Positions 22,036 through 34,452 of a stretch of 64,000 bases of DNA are shown here, piece after piece. The position numbers and the translations under genes are program-made. Source of the DNA: Ananas comosus (taxonomy: Eukaryota > Streptophyta > Magnoliopsida > Poales > Bromeliaceae). The stretch lies in NCBI RefSeq assembly GCF_001540865.1, contig NC_033621.1, positions 16,761,225 to 16,825,224 of the forward strand. Direction: 5' to 3'. Under the pieces are notes generated by a model that was given only the letters and a program-made list of their open reading frames with translations, searched no databases and was not told the DNA's origin. Every line of letters starts with the position of its first letter. The stretch's first letter is position 1.

Positions 22036-23394
22036 CAAATAGGCAAAATCTGGACTCAACAGGTTTTTGCTCTCGGGGATAGGTCCCTGGAGGGAAGGAC
22101 CGGTCCCCTAGCTGATGGTCGCGGGGGAGGTCGATGCGACCGGTCCCTGGCTGAGGGGACCGGTCCCCGTGCGCGACACCCGCGAAGGAAAGCTAAAATT
22201 TGGCTAAGTCCTGAAGGTTCCCCGTTCGGGAACCGGTCTCTTAGGAGAGACCGGTCTCCCAGGGACCGGTCCCTAAGGTGAGGACCGGTTCCCGAACGCG
22301 AAAAGTCCCCAGACTGCAGAGAGAGCTCTCGGGGACCGGTCTCCCCGACCAGGGACCGGTCCCTCTGGGCGAAAACAGCCCAGTGAAGGCTGTGCAATGG
22401 AGGAAAAGTTGAGGGGTCTAAATGCAAAATGGCCTTTATTAGAGTGGGCTAGGCCCTCTCTCTCCCTCACACCCTCTCATTTTCTCTCTCTCTTACACTC
22501 TCTTGCTCCCTCTCTCTCTCTCTAGAAAGGAAAGAACAAAAGAGAAGGAGAAGAAGAAAGAGAAGAAGAAGAAGGAGGAGAAGAAGAAGAAGAAGGAGGA
22601 GAACAAGATAGAGAAGGCTTGGAGCATCTTCCTCTCTTTCTCTCTTCTCCATTGGTGTAGCTCAAGAGGTAAGCTACAAACCCTAGCTTGTAAAACTTGG
22701 GTTTTTGGGTTTTTATGCTTTGGAATGGGTCAAATGAACCCTAAGCTTGCTTCTAAATAGATCAATCCCAAGAAACCTAGGGATTTATTGGTGGTTTGCT
22801 ATAGGTGCAAACCTAGGGCTCCAAAATGGGGGTTTTTGTGAAAATATGAGATTGATCTCATTTGAAGCCTTGGAAACCCTATTGTTAGGTCACGAAACGC
22901 GAGGACGAAGTCGATTTTGGCGTTCGGCGAGCCGACGTGAAGTTCTCTGCAAAATCGGGCCGGGCTAGTGTTGATTCGGACGAGGAAGGCTAAAGCCTTT
23001 TCGTAAAGCTCGCCGAGAGAGATTTCCGAAACCTCTACATCGATAAAAGGTGGGGGGTGCCATCCCGAAGCTTTCGGACTCCTTTCCATGTCTTAGATTG
23101 CATTTGATTTCATCTCTTCATGTTGCATTGTAGGATTGCATAGTAGCTCCATTCCTTATACTTTCTAATTGATAACCTAGTGTACTTGGAACGCTTAGTA
23201 ACTTAGATAGGTGAGGATTGGGTCGGAACGTGGATCCTATGATGCGAAAGAAGAGAGATGAACCCGAAGGGGGGGTATTGATGACATAGAAAGTATTGTG
23301 AATGTTAAAGGACATACGAGTGGCATCCAAACATTGAATAATGACGAGTGGCATTAATGTAGTGTATATGACACTAGAGGTTTGAGAACCTAGG
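22036..23394 (+). mobile_element. LTR fragment, plus orientation, 5'-truncated
   Basis: From caaaatctggactc onward it matches the sense strand of the GGGACCGGTC-type LTRs: ctctcgggg before the palindrome cluster, a CT/AG-rich tract at 22485-22620, then ttggcgttcggcgagcc. It is interrupted at 23395 by another LTR in the opposite orientation. No gene. Confidence 0.65.
22097..22366. repeat. GGGACCGGTCCC/GACCGGTCTC cluster
   Basis: About nine accggt-cored palindromes (ggaccggtccc, agaccggtctc and similar) within 270 bp. Confidence 0.88.
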
Positions 23395-26090
23395 TGTCAC
23401 ACCCCGCGACCAACCGCCAATTTGGACCGGACGGCGGCGCCGCTAACAGACCGCCGAACGGACCGGGGATTCCTTTGTACGTGGACAGAGTCTCCCCAGT
23501 ACGTCCAAGGCGTCACAATCCAAACAATCAACAAATGTTCCAACTAGGAACGGATATCAATCCAGATTGCAAAGGAAGTATCAAATACATAATCTACTTG
23601 CTATTACAAGCATTCACTTAGTACATCTCAGTTCAGTTTACATTTTTACTCCCAATTACAATCACATTATTACGTCATTAAATTTACAAATTTGATACAT
23701 TTTTTTTTCTTGTCTTCTAGCCCCCTAAGCTAGACTGCCTCAGGGTACTGCTACCTCGGTCTCTGTGGTGGGGCGCTATCTACTGAGCTACGCCCTCCCC
23801 TCGCGCCACCGCGCTGCACACGTACAACCCGAAAACCCCAAAACCACGTGGGGTGAGAACCAACTCCATGGTTCCCAGTGGGTACGGCCACCCAAGGGAA
23901 AAGCTCGACCGATAGGTCCGAAGAGGCGCTGCAACATGTTAGTTCAACAATATACAACAGATATATATATATTCAATTGAAATACATGCCATGCCTCACA
24001 ATATGCGATATGAAAGTCATGTAACTCTATGCGACATCTAGTAGATCCATAGATTCTACACTTTACTTAGCTACTCTTAGCTTACAACTTTACTCTAAGA
24101 TCTCCATTACCTTAGGATCTCAACTCAGTCCACTGGCTTCTAAGGTCTCTATTACCTTAGCTCAAGCCTCTATCTCTAGCTCATAAGGGTTCCTCTGCCC
24201 TATCGATGCTAACCACACGACTCGGCTTCGAGTCAATCATTCGCGGATAGCCCGCGCACTGGCTGCTCATCAGCCTACCGCCCTCTCTGTTTCAGCCCCC
24301 TAGCGGCGAAGTCGTCGCACATGCTAAGCTCGGCTCAAGTCGCACGACTTGACCATCTGGTGGTGATCGCGTTGCACTTACCCAGCGTGAGCTCGAGTCC
24401 TAACACACAGTCTGGCGGCGAACGGATCGCACCACACCCAACAACGGTACATGTCAGACTCAGCCACCTGGAGGCACCCACATCGTACTTACCCAGCATG
24501 GATTCAGTCTGCGCTAGCGGTCTGATCCTCAAATGGCTTAACTATCCTGGCGGCGAAATCGTCGCACAATGCCACGACAATGGTTCAAGCCCCAGGCGAT
24601 GATCTCCATGTGATCGCCCCCAATCCTCCCTCGGTACCAAGCTCGGCGGCGAAGTCGTCGCACAAACGCCCTAGCTTCTACCAGGGTCATCACAAGTCAT
24701 GGGATTCCGGAATCCACTTTTCACAGGTCGAGGGTCCATAGCCAACCCTATACTTTCGACCTATCTCATCCTAGTGGCTATACCACTATACTCATCAACC
24801 TAGGTTCCAATACTTTAGGTTCTATGTCCACGTCACTTAACCTAGATACACTTGCTAGGTTCTTGTCATCTTGGCCTAGTTGTCCACTTCTAGGTTTACT
24901 AGTTCGACCTAGGTTTACTAACACTAGGTTCGATGCCACACACCTAGATTGTTCGACTCTAGGTTCACTTGTTTAACCTATGTTCTTTAGCACTAGGTTA
25001 GATGCCACTCGATCTACTTGACAACCTAGTTGTCCAATCAACTCTACTCACACTAGAGCTACTAACTCATGCTTTCTACTTGGCATTTACTCTATGCATC
25101 TTTATTCATCATGCATTCAATTTAGCATTTCCATCTATGCATTACTATTAGTATGCATTCTTTACATTAGCTAGCATTATTTACATGTCATGCTATCATG
25201 CTGGCTACTTACTATGCATTCTTTACTTAGCCTTACTTTATGCATTATCATTCATCATGCATTTCTTGTCCTTGTCTACATGCACATGCATCAACATGGA
25301 GATACATTGCTAAGACATAAAGGGCGATCTAGTCGCTTCGGTAAGCACAATCTACCTTAACACGCGTTCCGATTGCTCATCGACACTTGCAATCGGCCTC
25401 CCGCGGCACTCGGCACCCGTTTGGGCCCGATCTCACAGTTGCTCCCCAAGAGCGCGCCGCTTCGCCGTTTCAAGTGCTAGCGATCTTCGCCTTGCCGCTA
25501 CGGTGCTCGGGACTCGATTTCACGATTTATGGACATCGCCTCGGCCTCCAAGGCGAAAATGAAGCTCCGAGTGCCCGTTTCTTCAATATCTTCGCAACGG
25601 CTTGTCGGATTGCCGAACCGACTTCGCCAACGTGTTTCGTTACCTACCAATTAGGTTTACGAAGGGACAAATGAGATCGAACTCATCTATTTACAAAAAC
25701 CCCCATGGATGCCTTAGAATGCCCTCAACATCAAAACCACCAAATCGATCTATGAAATGTGGTGAAATCATCTTAGAGGCATGCTAGGTTTCCTTTAAAT
25801 CCATTTCTAGGATTTAAAAACCCATCTACAAGGAACTATTACAAGAAGCCATGAAACTTACCTCTTGAGAGAGCTCCAATGGCTCAAGAAGGATGAAGGA
25901 GAGGGTGAAGATTTCCTTCTAGATCTTCTTCTCCTTCCTCTCCATCTTCTTCTTTCTCTTTTTCCTTCTTTCCTTTCCTTTTCTTTCTTTCTTTATCTTT
26001 TCCTTCTTTTCTCCCTTGCACGAACAGAGGGAGAGAGAGAGAGGCTGAGGGAGTGAGAGAGATAGAGGAAAATATCTCTCTCTAATACTC
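23395..26090 (-). mobile_element. Ty3-type LTR (second family), minus orientation, interrupted
   Basis: It starts TGTCACACCCCGCGACC. The terminal region mirrors the LTR end at 10520-10611. The interior has repeated gcggcgaagtcgtcgca-type words (24300-24660) and cctaggttc-type words (24720-25030), then a pyrimidine-rich tract (25910-26015). The far end is not reached because another LTR is inserted at 26091. No gene. Confidence 0.7.
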
Positions 26091-28050
26091 TGTCACGCCC
26101 CGGGACCCAGCGGAAGCCCGCCCGGCGCGTGCCCAGACCCCCCATACGTCTAAAACATATAAGGCGTCTAAAAACAACAATAAATAAAGCGGTAATAAAA
26201 GACAACTAGGAGTATCAAAGCATGATATAATACTAAGTTCTACAATAGAGAAAGGAGCATAAAGCTGGAATTCACTAATAAAAGCATAAAGTAATACAAA
26301 GAAAATCCCAAATACAAGTGCTAAAAGTAGATACATAGGTGGTCTCTATACATGGATACAAAATCTCTCACTCTCTCAACTACAAAAAGAAAGAGCAAAC
26401 CACCTAGGCAAAGAACCGCTCCTCGCTAGCTAGCTATGCGATCTCCTTGCCGCGATCCCGTGCCTCCGCCGGTGCAGAAGACTCTGAAAGAAACCACAAA
26501 AAAGATGGCATGAGAACTATTAAAAATAGTTCTCAGTGGGCAATTACTGACTTCAGTGAATGCACCACAAGGCCCAAAGCTACAAAGAAAGTGGTCAGTA
26601 GCTATAAAAGCAATAATCGAAAGGTAAGTAAAAGTATAACTTGCTATAACCAGATGTCTCTACTTAGCATGATAGGCATAATAATAAGCAACTATAACAT
26701 AAATGTACATGGATGTGTACACATGAATACCCATAGGTGTGCAACCAATGCGATGTCCTCAATGCAATAATAATAAAGATGTCATTGTTTACTATTCTAG
26801 TCCAAGTCCACTTTAATAGTTTTAAAGTTCACATAGCATGTTCTGTCACTAAGTCCCAATCATATAAGACCCACCCGAAGGCTGTCTGGCCTGCGCCGTG
26901 CCTAATGGCCCCGTGGTAGTCAACATCCCCACTCTAGAGATGAACCTCCCCCACGGCAACCCACTTCGGCGCCCAATCCCGCACGAGCGAGCATATGTCG
27001 CGATGGCTATCTCCGGAGTGCCGGCTTGTAGGGAGCGACCCTCACAAGCATGTGCGAATGAGCACAATGGCAAGCAAGCAATGATCTGTCTCAAGCACCA
27101 AGTCCTCATGTCTAAAATATGGAATATATCAAGTATCTCAATGGCCTATCTCTATGTCATCATGTCTCTAACACGGAATATAGTAGATGTACAATGGCCT
27201 ATCATCATGTCTCTAAGTTGCATTTTCATAGTTTACTAATTCCAAGTGCCCCTTTTTGACACTTTGTTCTCTATGTCAAGCATGGCAACTGTGTTCCAAG
27301 GTACATGTTCCAAGTCATATTCTTCCTAAGAGATATGTTCTCAACTTGCACAAACAAACACTTTATCGTATGCATGCTGCCTACACATTTAGCTCTACTA
27401 TATAGAGTACAATTTTCATGATACATAGCACATGCATTTTAAGTGTTCTAAAATTCATATAAATTCTATTTAGTATAGAAATGCATTCAAAAATACTTTA
27501 CAACAAGTATTAAGAGCATAGGGGCCATTTTGCCCCATTTCCACGAAGTCAAACCCAACAAAATCGTCTTCTTCGTTTCGCCGAACGAAGGTATCCACAA
27601 GCTTCCTAGTACCCTAGAAACATCAAAGTAGGGTCACTCGAACGAAACGAAGAGCCATTAGCTCAATCATTAAGCTTCTCAAGCTAGGGTTAAGGAAAAC
27701 TCACCGATGGCGACGGAAGCTCTCTCGATCTCCAAATGGGAGTTAGAGTCCTTTCAATCTAACCTAAACAAAGGTTCTAAACCCATCAATTGGGTTCCAA
27801 AACCCTCAAAACGAAAATCCCCAAATCTAACCCTAATTTTCAAAATCTAGGGTTTCCATCAAAAGAATCACCACAAACTAGATCTAAAGGAAAGGATCTA
27901 GTTACTAACCTCTTAGAAGTTTCAAACCAAGCTCCAAAGTCCTCTAGGGTTGAAGGTTGATCCTCAAACAAGCTCCAATCAAGGCCCCAAGCTTCTCCAA
28001 TGGTGGAAAACCCACAAAAGCAAGAAGGAGAAGGAGAAAGAGATCAAAAC
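26091..28050 (-). mobile_element. Ty3-type LTR, minus orientation, interrupted
   Basis: It starts TGTCACGCCCCGGGACC and closely follows the LTR at 32322. It has the hairpin (26514-26532) and the conserved block from 27011. After agatcaaaac it is cut by the plus-strand LTR starting at 28051, so its U3 start and palindrome cluster are not in place. Confidence 0.82.
26514..26532. promoter_or_regulatory. Conserved LTR hairpin
   Basis: GAACTATTAAAAATAGTTC: eight-base arms around an A-rich centre, followed by ctcagtgggcaattactga. The arms match those in other LTRs while the centre differs. Confidence 0.6.
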
Positions 28051-28784
28051 TGTAACACACTGGACCTTTGCAAATTGCGAGGTTCGAGTGTTTGGACTGT
28101 GTCCTGAGCTTTACCAGATTTTCTGGTGGGTCGTTGATAGTATTCCGACCTATGGTTCGAATCCCGAGAATTGTAGTATTTTATGTAGCGCTAAGGTCAC
28201 TAAAGAGTTGGACTTAGCCTACCCTCGGATTGCATTCTGCACGAGGTGTAACCGGTGACAGGTCGATGGCTGTACCGGTACACATTTTGTACCGGTACAC
28301 TTCTGATGGTTGTACCGGTACACTTGCGGCGAATTTCGAATCCGAGCCTCGGGTTTGCATTTTCGTAGGATGTGTACCGGTACACTTTCCCGTGTACCGG
28401 TACACTTTGGCAGTTTTCGAACAGTTCGAACTGCAGGGGTGTTTTTGCATTGTTGCAACTCTATAACATACCCCACGCCCCCTTTGGTGTTCCCTGAGCT
28501 TGGAGGCAGGGAGAGCAAGGTAAGGGAGCTCTCTTTTCTCCCTCTTTGTTTCCCTTTGATTTATGTTGGATTTTTGAAGATTAAACTCTCCTTTTGCTCT
28601 CTTTTTGCATTTTGGTGGCTTTTCCTCCATGGGAGAAGTTTGGGCTTGGTGTTTGGAGCTTGTAGAAGGGTAGGAGCTCAACCCTAGCTGATTTCTAGGG
28701 TGGTTGGGAGCTTCTCTTGAGGTTAGTTGCTTACTAATTCCCTTTTGATCATGATTTTTGTATACAAACCCTAGAAATGGGTAT
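28051..28784 (+). mobile_element. Ty3-type LTR 5' part, plus orientation, ends at N gap
   Basis: Starts TGTAACACACTGGACC and is nearly identical to 41762-42494, including the palindrome cluster. It stops at an 11-N gap. It is nested in the minus-strand LTR 26091-28050. Confidence 0.88.
28271..28407. repeat. GTACCGGTAC cluster
   Basis: Five exact gtaccggtac words in 137 bp, often within tgtaccggtaca and separated by tgatggt-type spacers. Confidence 0.92.
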
Positions 28785-28795
28785 NNNNNNNNNNN
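28785..28795. other. Assembly gap (11 N)
   Basis: The sequence on either side belongs to different elements, so the join is not a simple patch. Confidence 0.9.
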
Positions 28796-29113
28796 GGCTC
28801 GTGGATTCGAGTGGCGTCGTGGATTCGGCGTGATTGAAGCTTCGTGGATTCGAAGTGGAGGCGTTCGTGGATTCGGACGTGAGGGCGTGGACAACCCGGA
28901 GGGTAGCGCGAAGATTCATAGGAGGTTAAGAGAGGTTAAGTCCGTGGAGTCGGTAATCACCTTGTAATCTTTTCTCTTAGTGAATTGTTTTTTCGTGTGT
29001 TGGTCCCGTGGGTTTTTCTCCAAGTTGGAGTTTTCCCACGTAAATCTCGGTGTGCTTTTTATTTTCCGCATTTATTTTTATTGCATCGAGATTTGTGGTT
29101 TTTGGCCGTTACA
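28796..29113 (+). mobile_element. LTR 3' end, Copia-like
   Basis: It ends ggccgttaca followed by cctattcacccccctctagg, a leader sequence common just downstream of Copia-type 5' LTRs. It contains four cgtggattcg words (28800, 28818, 28843, 28866). The start is lost in the gap. Confidence 0.5.
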
Positions 29114-29194
29114 CCTATTCACCCCCCTCTAGGTGATAGATACAATCTAGATAGATCCTTGGGCTCCTCAAAACTTTCAGATTGCACATTGTAA

Positions 29195-29444
29195 CTCAAG
29201 ACCAAGGATAGTAGATGATACTCTGGTCGCAAGTCCTTGGACTCTACATACGCACGATTAGTTTGCACGCCAGCCTTGCAGATTGCTTCTACAACTGTAT
29301 CCCACTGAGATGAAGATTGAAATCCCCCTGATGTATATAGAAGACCAGTAGTGTCCACATTCATCCCCAAAAGCTCTCCAATAATATAAGGGGTAACGAC
29401 AACCTTCTGTTGACGCACGAATGTCTCAAATAGAAAAGTCCCGG
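29195..29444 (-). pseudogene. Transposon protein with putative plant transposon domain (part 2)
   Basis: The minus-strand frame contains FLFETFVRQQKVVVTPYIIG, ELLGMNVDTTGLLYTSGGF and LRPEYHLLSLVLSYNV. This fits the putative plant transposon protein domain (PF20167-type) found in plant retroelement debris. Its upstream half is at 32134-32321, separated by the solo LTR. Removing the LTR and one copy of the 5-bp duplication restores one frame. Confidence 0.6.
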
Positions 29445-29891
29445 TGTCACGCCCCGGGACCGGCGGAGGCCCTCCCGGTAGCGTGCCCAAACCCGCCATA
29501 TGTCAACACATATAAGGCGTCTACAATAAAAGCGGAAGTAAAAGCAAGTAATAAACAAGTAGAAGAAGTGAAATAACTAGCAACTAATGATATCAGAGCA
29601 AATATAGTTCTATCATCCACACCAAAGTAATGAAACAAGGCTAAGATCCAAATATAACCATAAAGTAGTACCAATCTAACTCCCAAAAAGAAATACAAAG
29701 ATCCAAAAGGAGGTGGTCTCTATACATATACGGGTACAACGCTCAACCTCTCACAAAATAAAACCACGAGAGGTAGACCACCTATCGAATCGTCCTCGAA
29801 GGAAGCTAGCTCGAAGCAACTCCCTTCCCGCGGTCCCTAGCCTCTCCCGGCGTGGAAGGCTCTGAAAGAGAACACAAAACAGAGGGCGTGA

Positions 29892-29910
29892 GAACTATAA
29901 TTTATAGTTC
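29892..29910. promoter_or_regulatory. Conserved LTR hairpin with TATA core
   Basis: GAACTATAATTTATAGTTC: nine-base perfect arms with a single central base, followed by cccagtgggcaattactgac. Confidence 0.65.
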
Positions 29911-31773
29911 CCAGTGGGCAATTACTGACCTCAGCTCATCGCACCACTAGGCCCCAAAAGAAAAGGGTAAGTACTAAGCAATAATAAGAGTAATAGTAAC
30001 AGCAGTACGAAAGCATAAGTGAAGTGATAAACCACTATATCACAAGTAAACCTGATGTCATGGTGATGTACATCTACGCTATCATAAGATATTATGTCTC
30101 AACATGATAAACAAGTAATCCTCACAATGCAATATGTTAATGCATAAAGAGTGAGGTTTAACCAAGCAACCGAGTATACTACAATGCAACAATGAATGCA
30201 ACAATGAAACCGGCAAGTATGCTATATGTACCAATGCTATATCATGAATATGTCAAAGTAATCCAACTACTAGACCTATCTAGTAGTAATTATTCATTCC
30301 CAAAACTGTGTCGATTTCCATTTCCAATTAAGGACCTACTCAAGGTAGTCCAGCTTGTGCCGCCTAAGTGCCTGTGGTAGCCCGACATTCCTACTCTTGG
30401 AATGTGTCTGTCCCACTCGACCCCGTAGGCTTCTCAATACCGCACGAGCGATCAACAGTCGCGTAGGCTAACTCCGGAGTGCCGGCCTGCAGGGAGCGAC
30501 CCTCACAAGCATGTGCGAATGAGCACAAATGGCAAGCAAGCGTAATCCAAGTCTCAAATGTCCAATCCTCATGTCTCTAACATGGCATCATAACTAGCAT
30601 CCCGAAGATCTAGTCTAAGTCACAATGTGAGGTCCCAACACACACTTGCTTAGTGCCTCTTTATGACACTTAAGCTCCACAACTAATCATGTTCCCAATA
30701 GGACATTAACATTAATGCTCACTAAGCCCCGGGCCCCGATGCCTCTTCATGACATTGGCCCAATCTCACATATCCTCTAAGTCTCTAAGCCTCTCTAGGC
30801 TTCCAAAAATCCCTAATGTCATAACTGGTATATAGTTTGAATGCATGAAAGCGAGGTTCGTTTTCATAATAGGGATTGTAATTTTCAAGTCTCGTCTAGA
30901 ATGCTAGGCCACACATACATGCTCTCTACTATATAGAGGTCCCAAAATTTACTACACATAACCTATGCATGTTAAGCATTCTAAAGTTCATATTAAATAC
31001 ATTTAACATGAAAATGCATGAATTTCTATTTTACGAAACATATTTGCCAAATATGAGCATTTTTCATATTGTATGCTAGGCCAAACCCACCGACGACAAC
31101 GAAGCTTTTCGTTTGCTTCGATGGAGGTATCCACTAGCTTCCTAGCACCCTAGGAACATCAAAAACGGGGTTACCCAAACGAAACGAAGAGCGAAAAGCT
31201 CAAACATTAAGCATCTAGCAAAATGGGCAAAACTCACCTCAAGAGAAGAAATCTCTCCCAAAGCTCCAAAAGAGAGCTAGAACCCTTCCAATCCAAGCCC
31301 TAGGAAGGTTCTAATCCAATCAATCTAGCCTCAAAAGCCCTAGATCAAAAAGCCCTAAAAATAAGCCCTAAGTATCAAATCTAGGGTTTCATCTCAAAAA
31401 CTTAGCAAAACATGGATCAAAAGCTCAAATCATGTTGCTAACCTCTCAAGAAGACTCCAAATAAGCTCCAAATCTTCTAGGGTTGAAGATTGGTCCACCG
31501 CCAAGCTTCACAAGCAAGCTCCAAGCCTTGCAAGAGTGGAAAGGAGAGAAAGGGGTTGAGCTCCAAGCTCCCTCAAACAAGCTCCTCTTCTTCTTCTCCT
31601 CCTTCTTCTTCTTCTTCTCCTTCTTCTTCTCTCTCTAGGAGGTGTAGGGTGGTGAGAAATGAGGAGGGAAGAGAGTGAAATGGCTAATAAGCCCATCTAG
31701 TGTAACAAAATCCCAAGAGGCCCCTCAAAAACCTAATATTACATCAGCCCGAACTGGGCAGTTTTCGCCCAGA

Positions 31774-31983
31774 GGGACCGGTCTCTCCCCAGCAGGGACC
31801 GGTCTCTCGCTGCGAACCCGAAAAACCAGCGTTCGGGAACCGGTCTCTCCCTGCGCGGGACCGGTCTCTCACTGCGAAGACGCGTTCGGGAACCGGTCTC
31901 GCCTGCCAGGGACCGGTTGCCTCAGGCTGCCTCAACACTGCTCACTGAGGGGACCGGTCTCTCCTTCCAGGGACCGGTCCCCG
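31774..31983. repeat. GGGACCGGTCTCTC cluster
   Basis: Eight accggt cores in 210 bp, most as gggaccggtctctc or gggaaccggtctc, near the LTR's U3 start. Confidence 0.92.
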
Positions 31984-32133
31984 AGAGTGAAAACTCTCAG
32001 GACTTGTCCAGAATCCCGATTTTCGAACTTTTTAGGTCGGAAAACATTCTACGACCCTCCGCCAAGTGTGGAAAAGCTCGAAACACATTCATACACTCGA
32101 ACCTCGCAATTTGCGAAGGTCCAGTGTGTTACA

Positions 32134-32321
32134 CCCGGTCTCCTCATCCTCTGCAAGTACCTTCCCATTCATATAGAACTCACGAATGAGTTCCACACAA
32201 AATGAAGCGCGAACAGGAACCCTACCAACTGGCTCAATAGGAACCCGCTGAAGTAGCTAGCCAAAGTCAGGAACGTCATGTATAAGATCATTGAAGTTGA
32301 CATAACGCTCTGCAATACAAG
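32134..32321 (-). pseudogene. Transposon protein with putative plant transposon domain (part 1)
   Basis: The minus strand reads RYVNFNDLIHDVPDFG, one TAG stop, then VPIEPVGRVPVRASFCVELI and EFYMNGKVLAEDEETG, leading into 29444. Insertion of the LTR at 29445 split it, and another LTR starts at 32322, so both ends of this 188-bp piece are LTR junctions. Confidence 0.6.
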
Positions 32322-32747
32322 TGTCACGCCCCGGGACCCAGCGGAAGCCCGCCCGGCGCGTGCCCAGACCCGCCATACGTCTAAAACATATAAGGCGTCT
32401 AAAAACAACAATAATAGAAGCAATAATGAAAGACATCTAGGAGTATCAGAGCATAATAAATGTCTAATTGCTACAACAAGGAATAAGGATAAAGCTGCAA
32501 ATCCACTAAATAAAATATAAAGTAAATACAATAGAAAATCCCAAATACAAGTGCTAGAAGTAGGTACATAGGTGGTCTCTACACATGGATACAAAATCTC
32601 TCACTCTCCCAGCTACAAAAAGAAAGAGCAAACCACCTAAGCAAAGAACCGCTCCTCGCTAGCTAGCTACGCGATCCCCTTGCCGCGATCCCGTGCCTCC
32701 GCCGGTGCCGAAGGCTCTGAAAAGAAAACCAGAAAACAGGGGCGTGA

Positions 32748-32766
32748 GAACTATTAAAAATAGTTC
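32748..32766. promoter_or_regulatory. Conserved LTR hairpin
   Basis: GAACTATTAAAAATAGTTC followed by ccagtgggcattactgac. Confidence 0.6.
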
Positions 32767-34452
32767 CCAGTGGGCATTACTGACTTCAGTGAATACACCA
32801 CGAGGCCCAAAGCTACAAAAGTGGTTAGTGACTATGAATGTAGAGAAGCGAAAGGTAAGTAAAATATAACTTACTATAACATAGAGTCTCTACTTAGCAT
32901 GATTTGCATAAGTAATAAATCAACTATAGCATGAATGTACATGGATGTGTAAGACATGCATAAGCGTAGAAATGCAACCAATCCAATGTCCTCAATACAA
33001 AGATAGTAAAAATATCGTCGTTTACTATTCTAGTCCAAGTCCACTTTAATAGTTTTAAAGTTCACATTGCATGATCTGTCACTAAGTCCCAATCATATAA
33101 GACCCACCCGAAGGCTGTCTGGCCTGCGCCGTGCCTAATGGCCCCGTGGTAGTCAACATCCCCACTCTAGGGATGAGCCTCCCCCACGGCGATCCACTTC
33201 GGCGCCCAATCCCGCACGGCGAGCATGTGTCGCGATGGCTATCTCCGGAGTGCCGGCTTGTAGGGAGCGACCCTCACAAGCATGTGCGAATGAGCACAAA
33301 TGGCAAGCAAGCAATGATCTGTCTCAAGTACCAAGTCCTCATGTCTAAAACATGGAATATGTCAAGTATCACGATGGCCTATCTCTATGTCATCATGTCT
33401 CTAACATGGAATATAGCAGATGTGTAGTGGCCTACCAATATGTCTCTATGTTGCAGTTTCGTAGTTTACTAGTTTCAAGTGCCCCTTTATGACACTCTGG
33501 TTCTCTATGTCAAAAACATGGTAACTATGTTCCAAAGTACATATTCCAAGTCATAATTCTCATAAGAGATGTATTTTTCAATTGCGAAATAAACACTTTT
33601 CCCGTATGCATGCATTCTACTCATATAGCTCTACTATATAGTGAAATTTTCATAATACACGAGGCATGCATTTTAAGTGCTCTAAAATTCATATAAATTC
33701 TATTTAGTATAGAAATGAACTTAAAAATAATTTACAACAAGTAGAAAGAGCATAGGGGCCATTTCGCCCCCTTTCCACGAAGTCAAACCCACCGATGACA
33801 ATGAAACTCCTCGTGCGCTCCAACGAGGGTGTCCCCTAGTCTCCTAGTATCCTAGAGGTATAGAAACATGTGTCAAACAAAGCTCACGAACAAAGCTAAG
33901 CTCAAACATTAAGCTTCTCTAGCTAGGTTGGAGAAAACTCACCGAAAGCTAACGAATCTCTCTCGATCTCAAAAAGGGAGTTAGATTCCTTCAAATCCAA
34001 CCTAAATCAAAGTTCTAAACCAATCAATTTGGTTCTAGAAGCTACCGATCAAAAATCCCCATTTTAGCCCTAAAACTCAAAATCTAGGGTTTCATCTAGT
34101 AGAAGATGTTAAAACTTGATCCAAAAGGGAGATTTAGCTTACTAACCTCACAAGATGTCCAAAACCAAGCTCCAAGCCAAGTGGAGTTGGAGTTTGATCC
34201 TCCAACAAGCTCCAACCAAGATCTTAACCTTCTCCAATGGTGGAAATCCCAAAGAAAACAAGAAGGAGAAGAAAAGAGAGATCAAAACCACTAAAAACCC
34301 ACCAAAATAGGAGATCAAACCAAGAGGGGAAGACTCACCTTGCTCTCCTCTGGTTAGGGCTCAAAAAGAGCAGCAAAGGGGCTGGGGTAACTTATAAAGA
34401 GTATTGCAACAATTGCAAAAAGACCCCTCCACGAAATCTGCCGAGAGGCATT

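Larger units (their letters stand above)
29445..32133 (-). mobile_element. Solo LTR (Ty3-type) with perfect 5-bp target duplication
   Basis: TGTCACGCCCC...GTGTGTTACA, 2689 bp, flanked by cccgg at 29440-29444 and 32134-32138. There is no internal region, so it is a product of LTR-LTR recombination. It contains the hairpin 29892-29910, the conserved block near 30470-30530, a CT-rich tract at 31580-31640 and the palindrome cluster 31774-31983. Confidence 0.93.

Noticed and set aside
22467..22760. Leu-rich and Lys/Glu-rich frames
   Set aside because: Translations of an AG/CT-rich low-complexity tract in an LTR.
24300..24660. Repeated gcggcgaa/tcgtcgca words suggesting a CRISPR-like array
   Set aside because: Spacing and units are irregular, the unit is diverged, and it lies within a plant LTR.
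28214..28894. 226-codon minus-strand frame over the LTR
   Set aside because: Reverse strand of the LTR U3 and palindrome cluster, running through Ns; the equivalent LTR elsewhere is non-coding.
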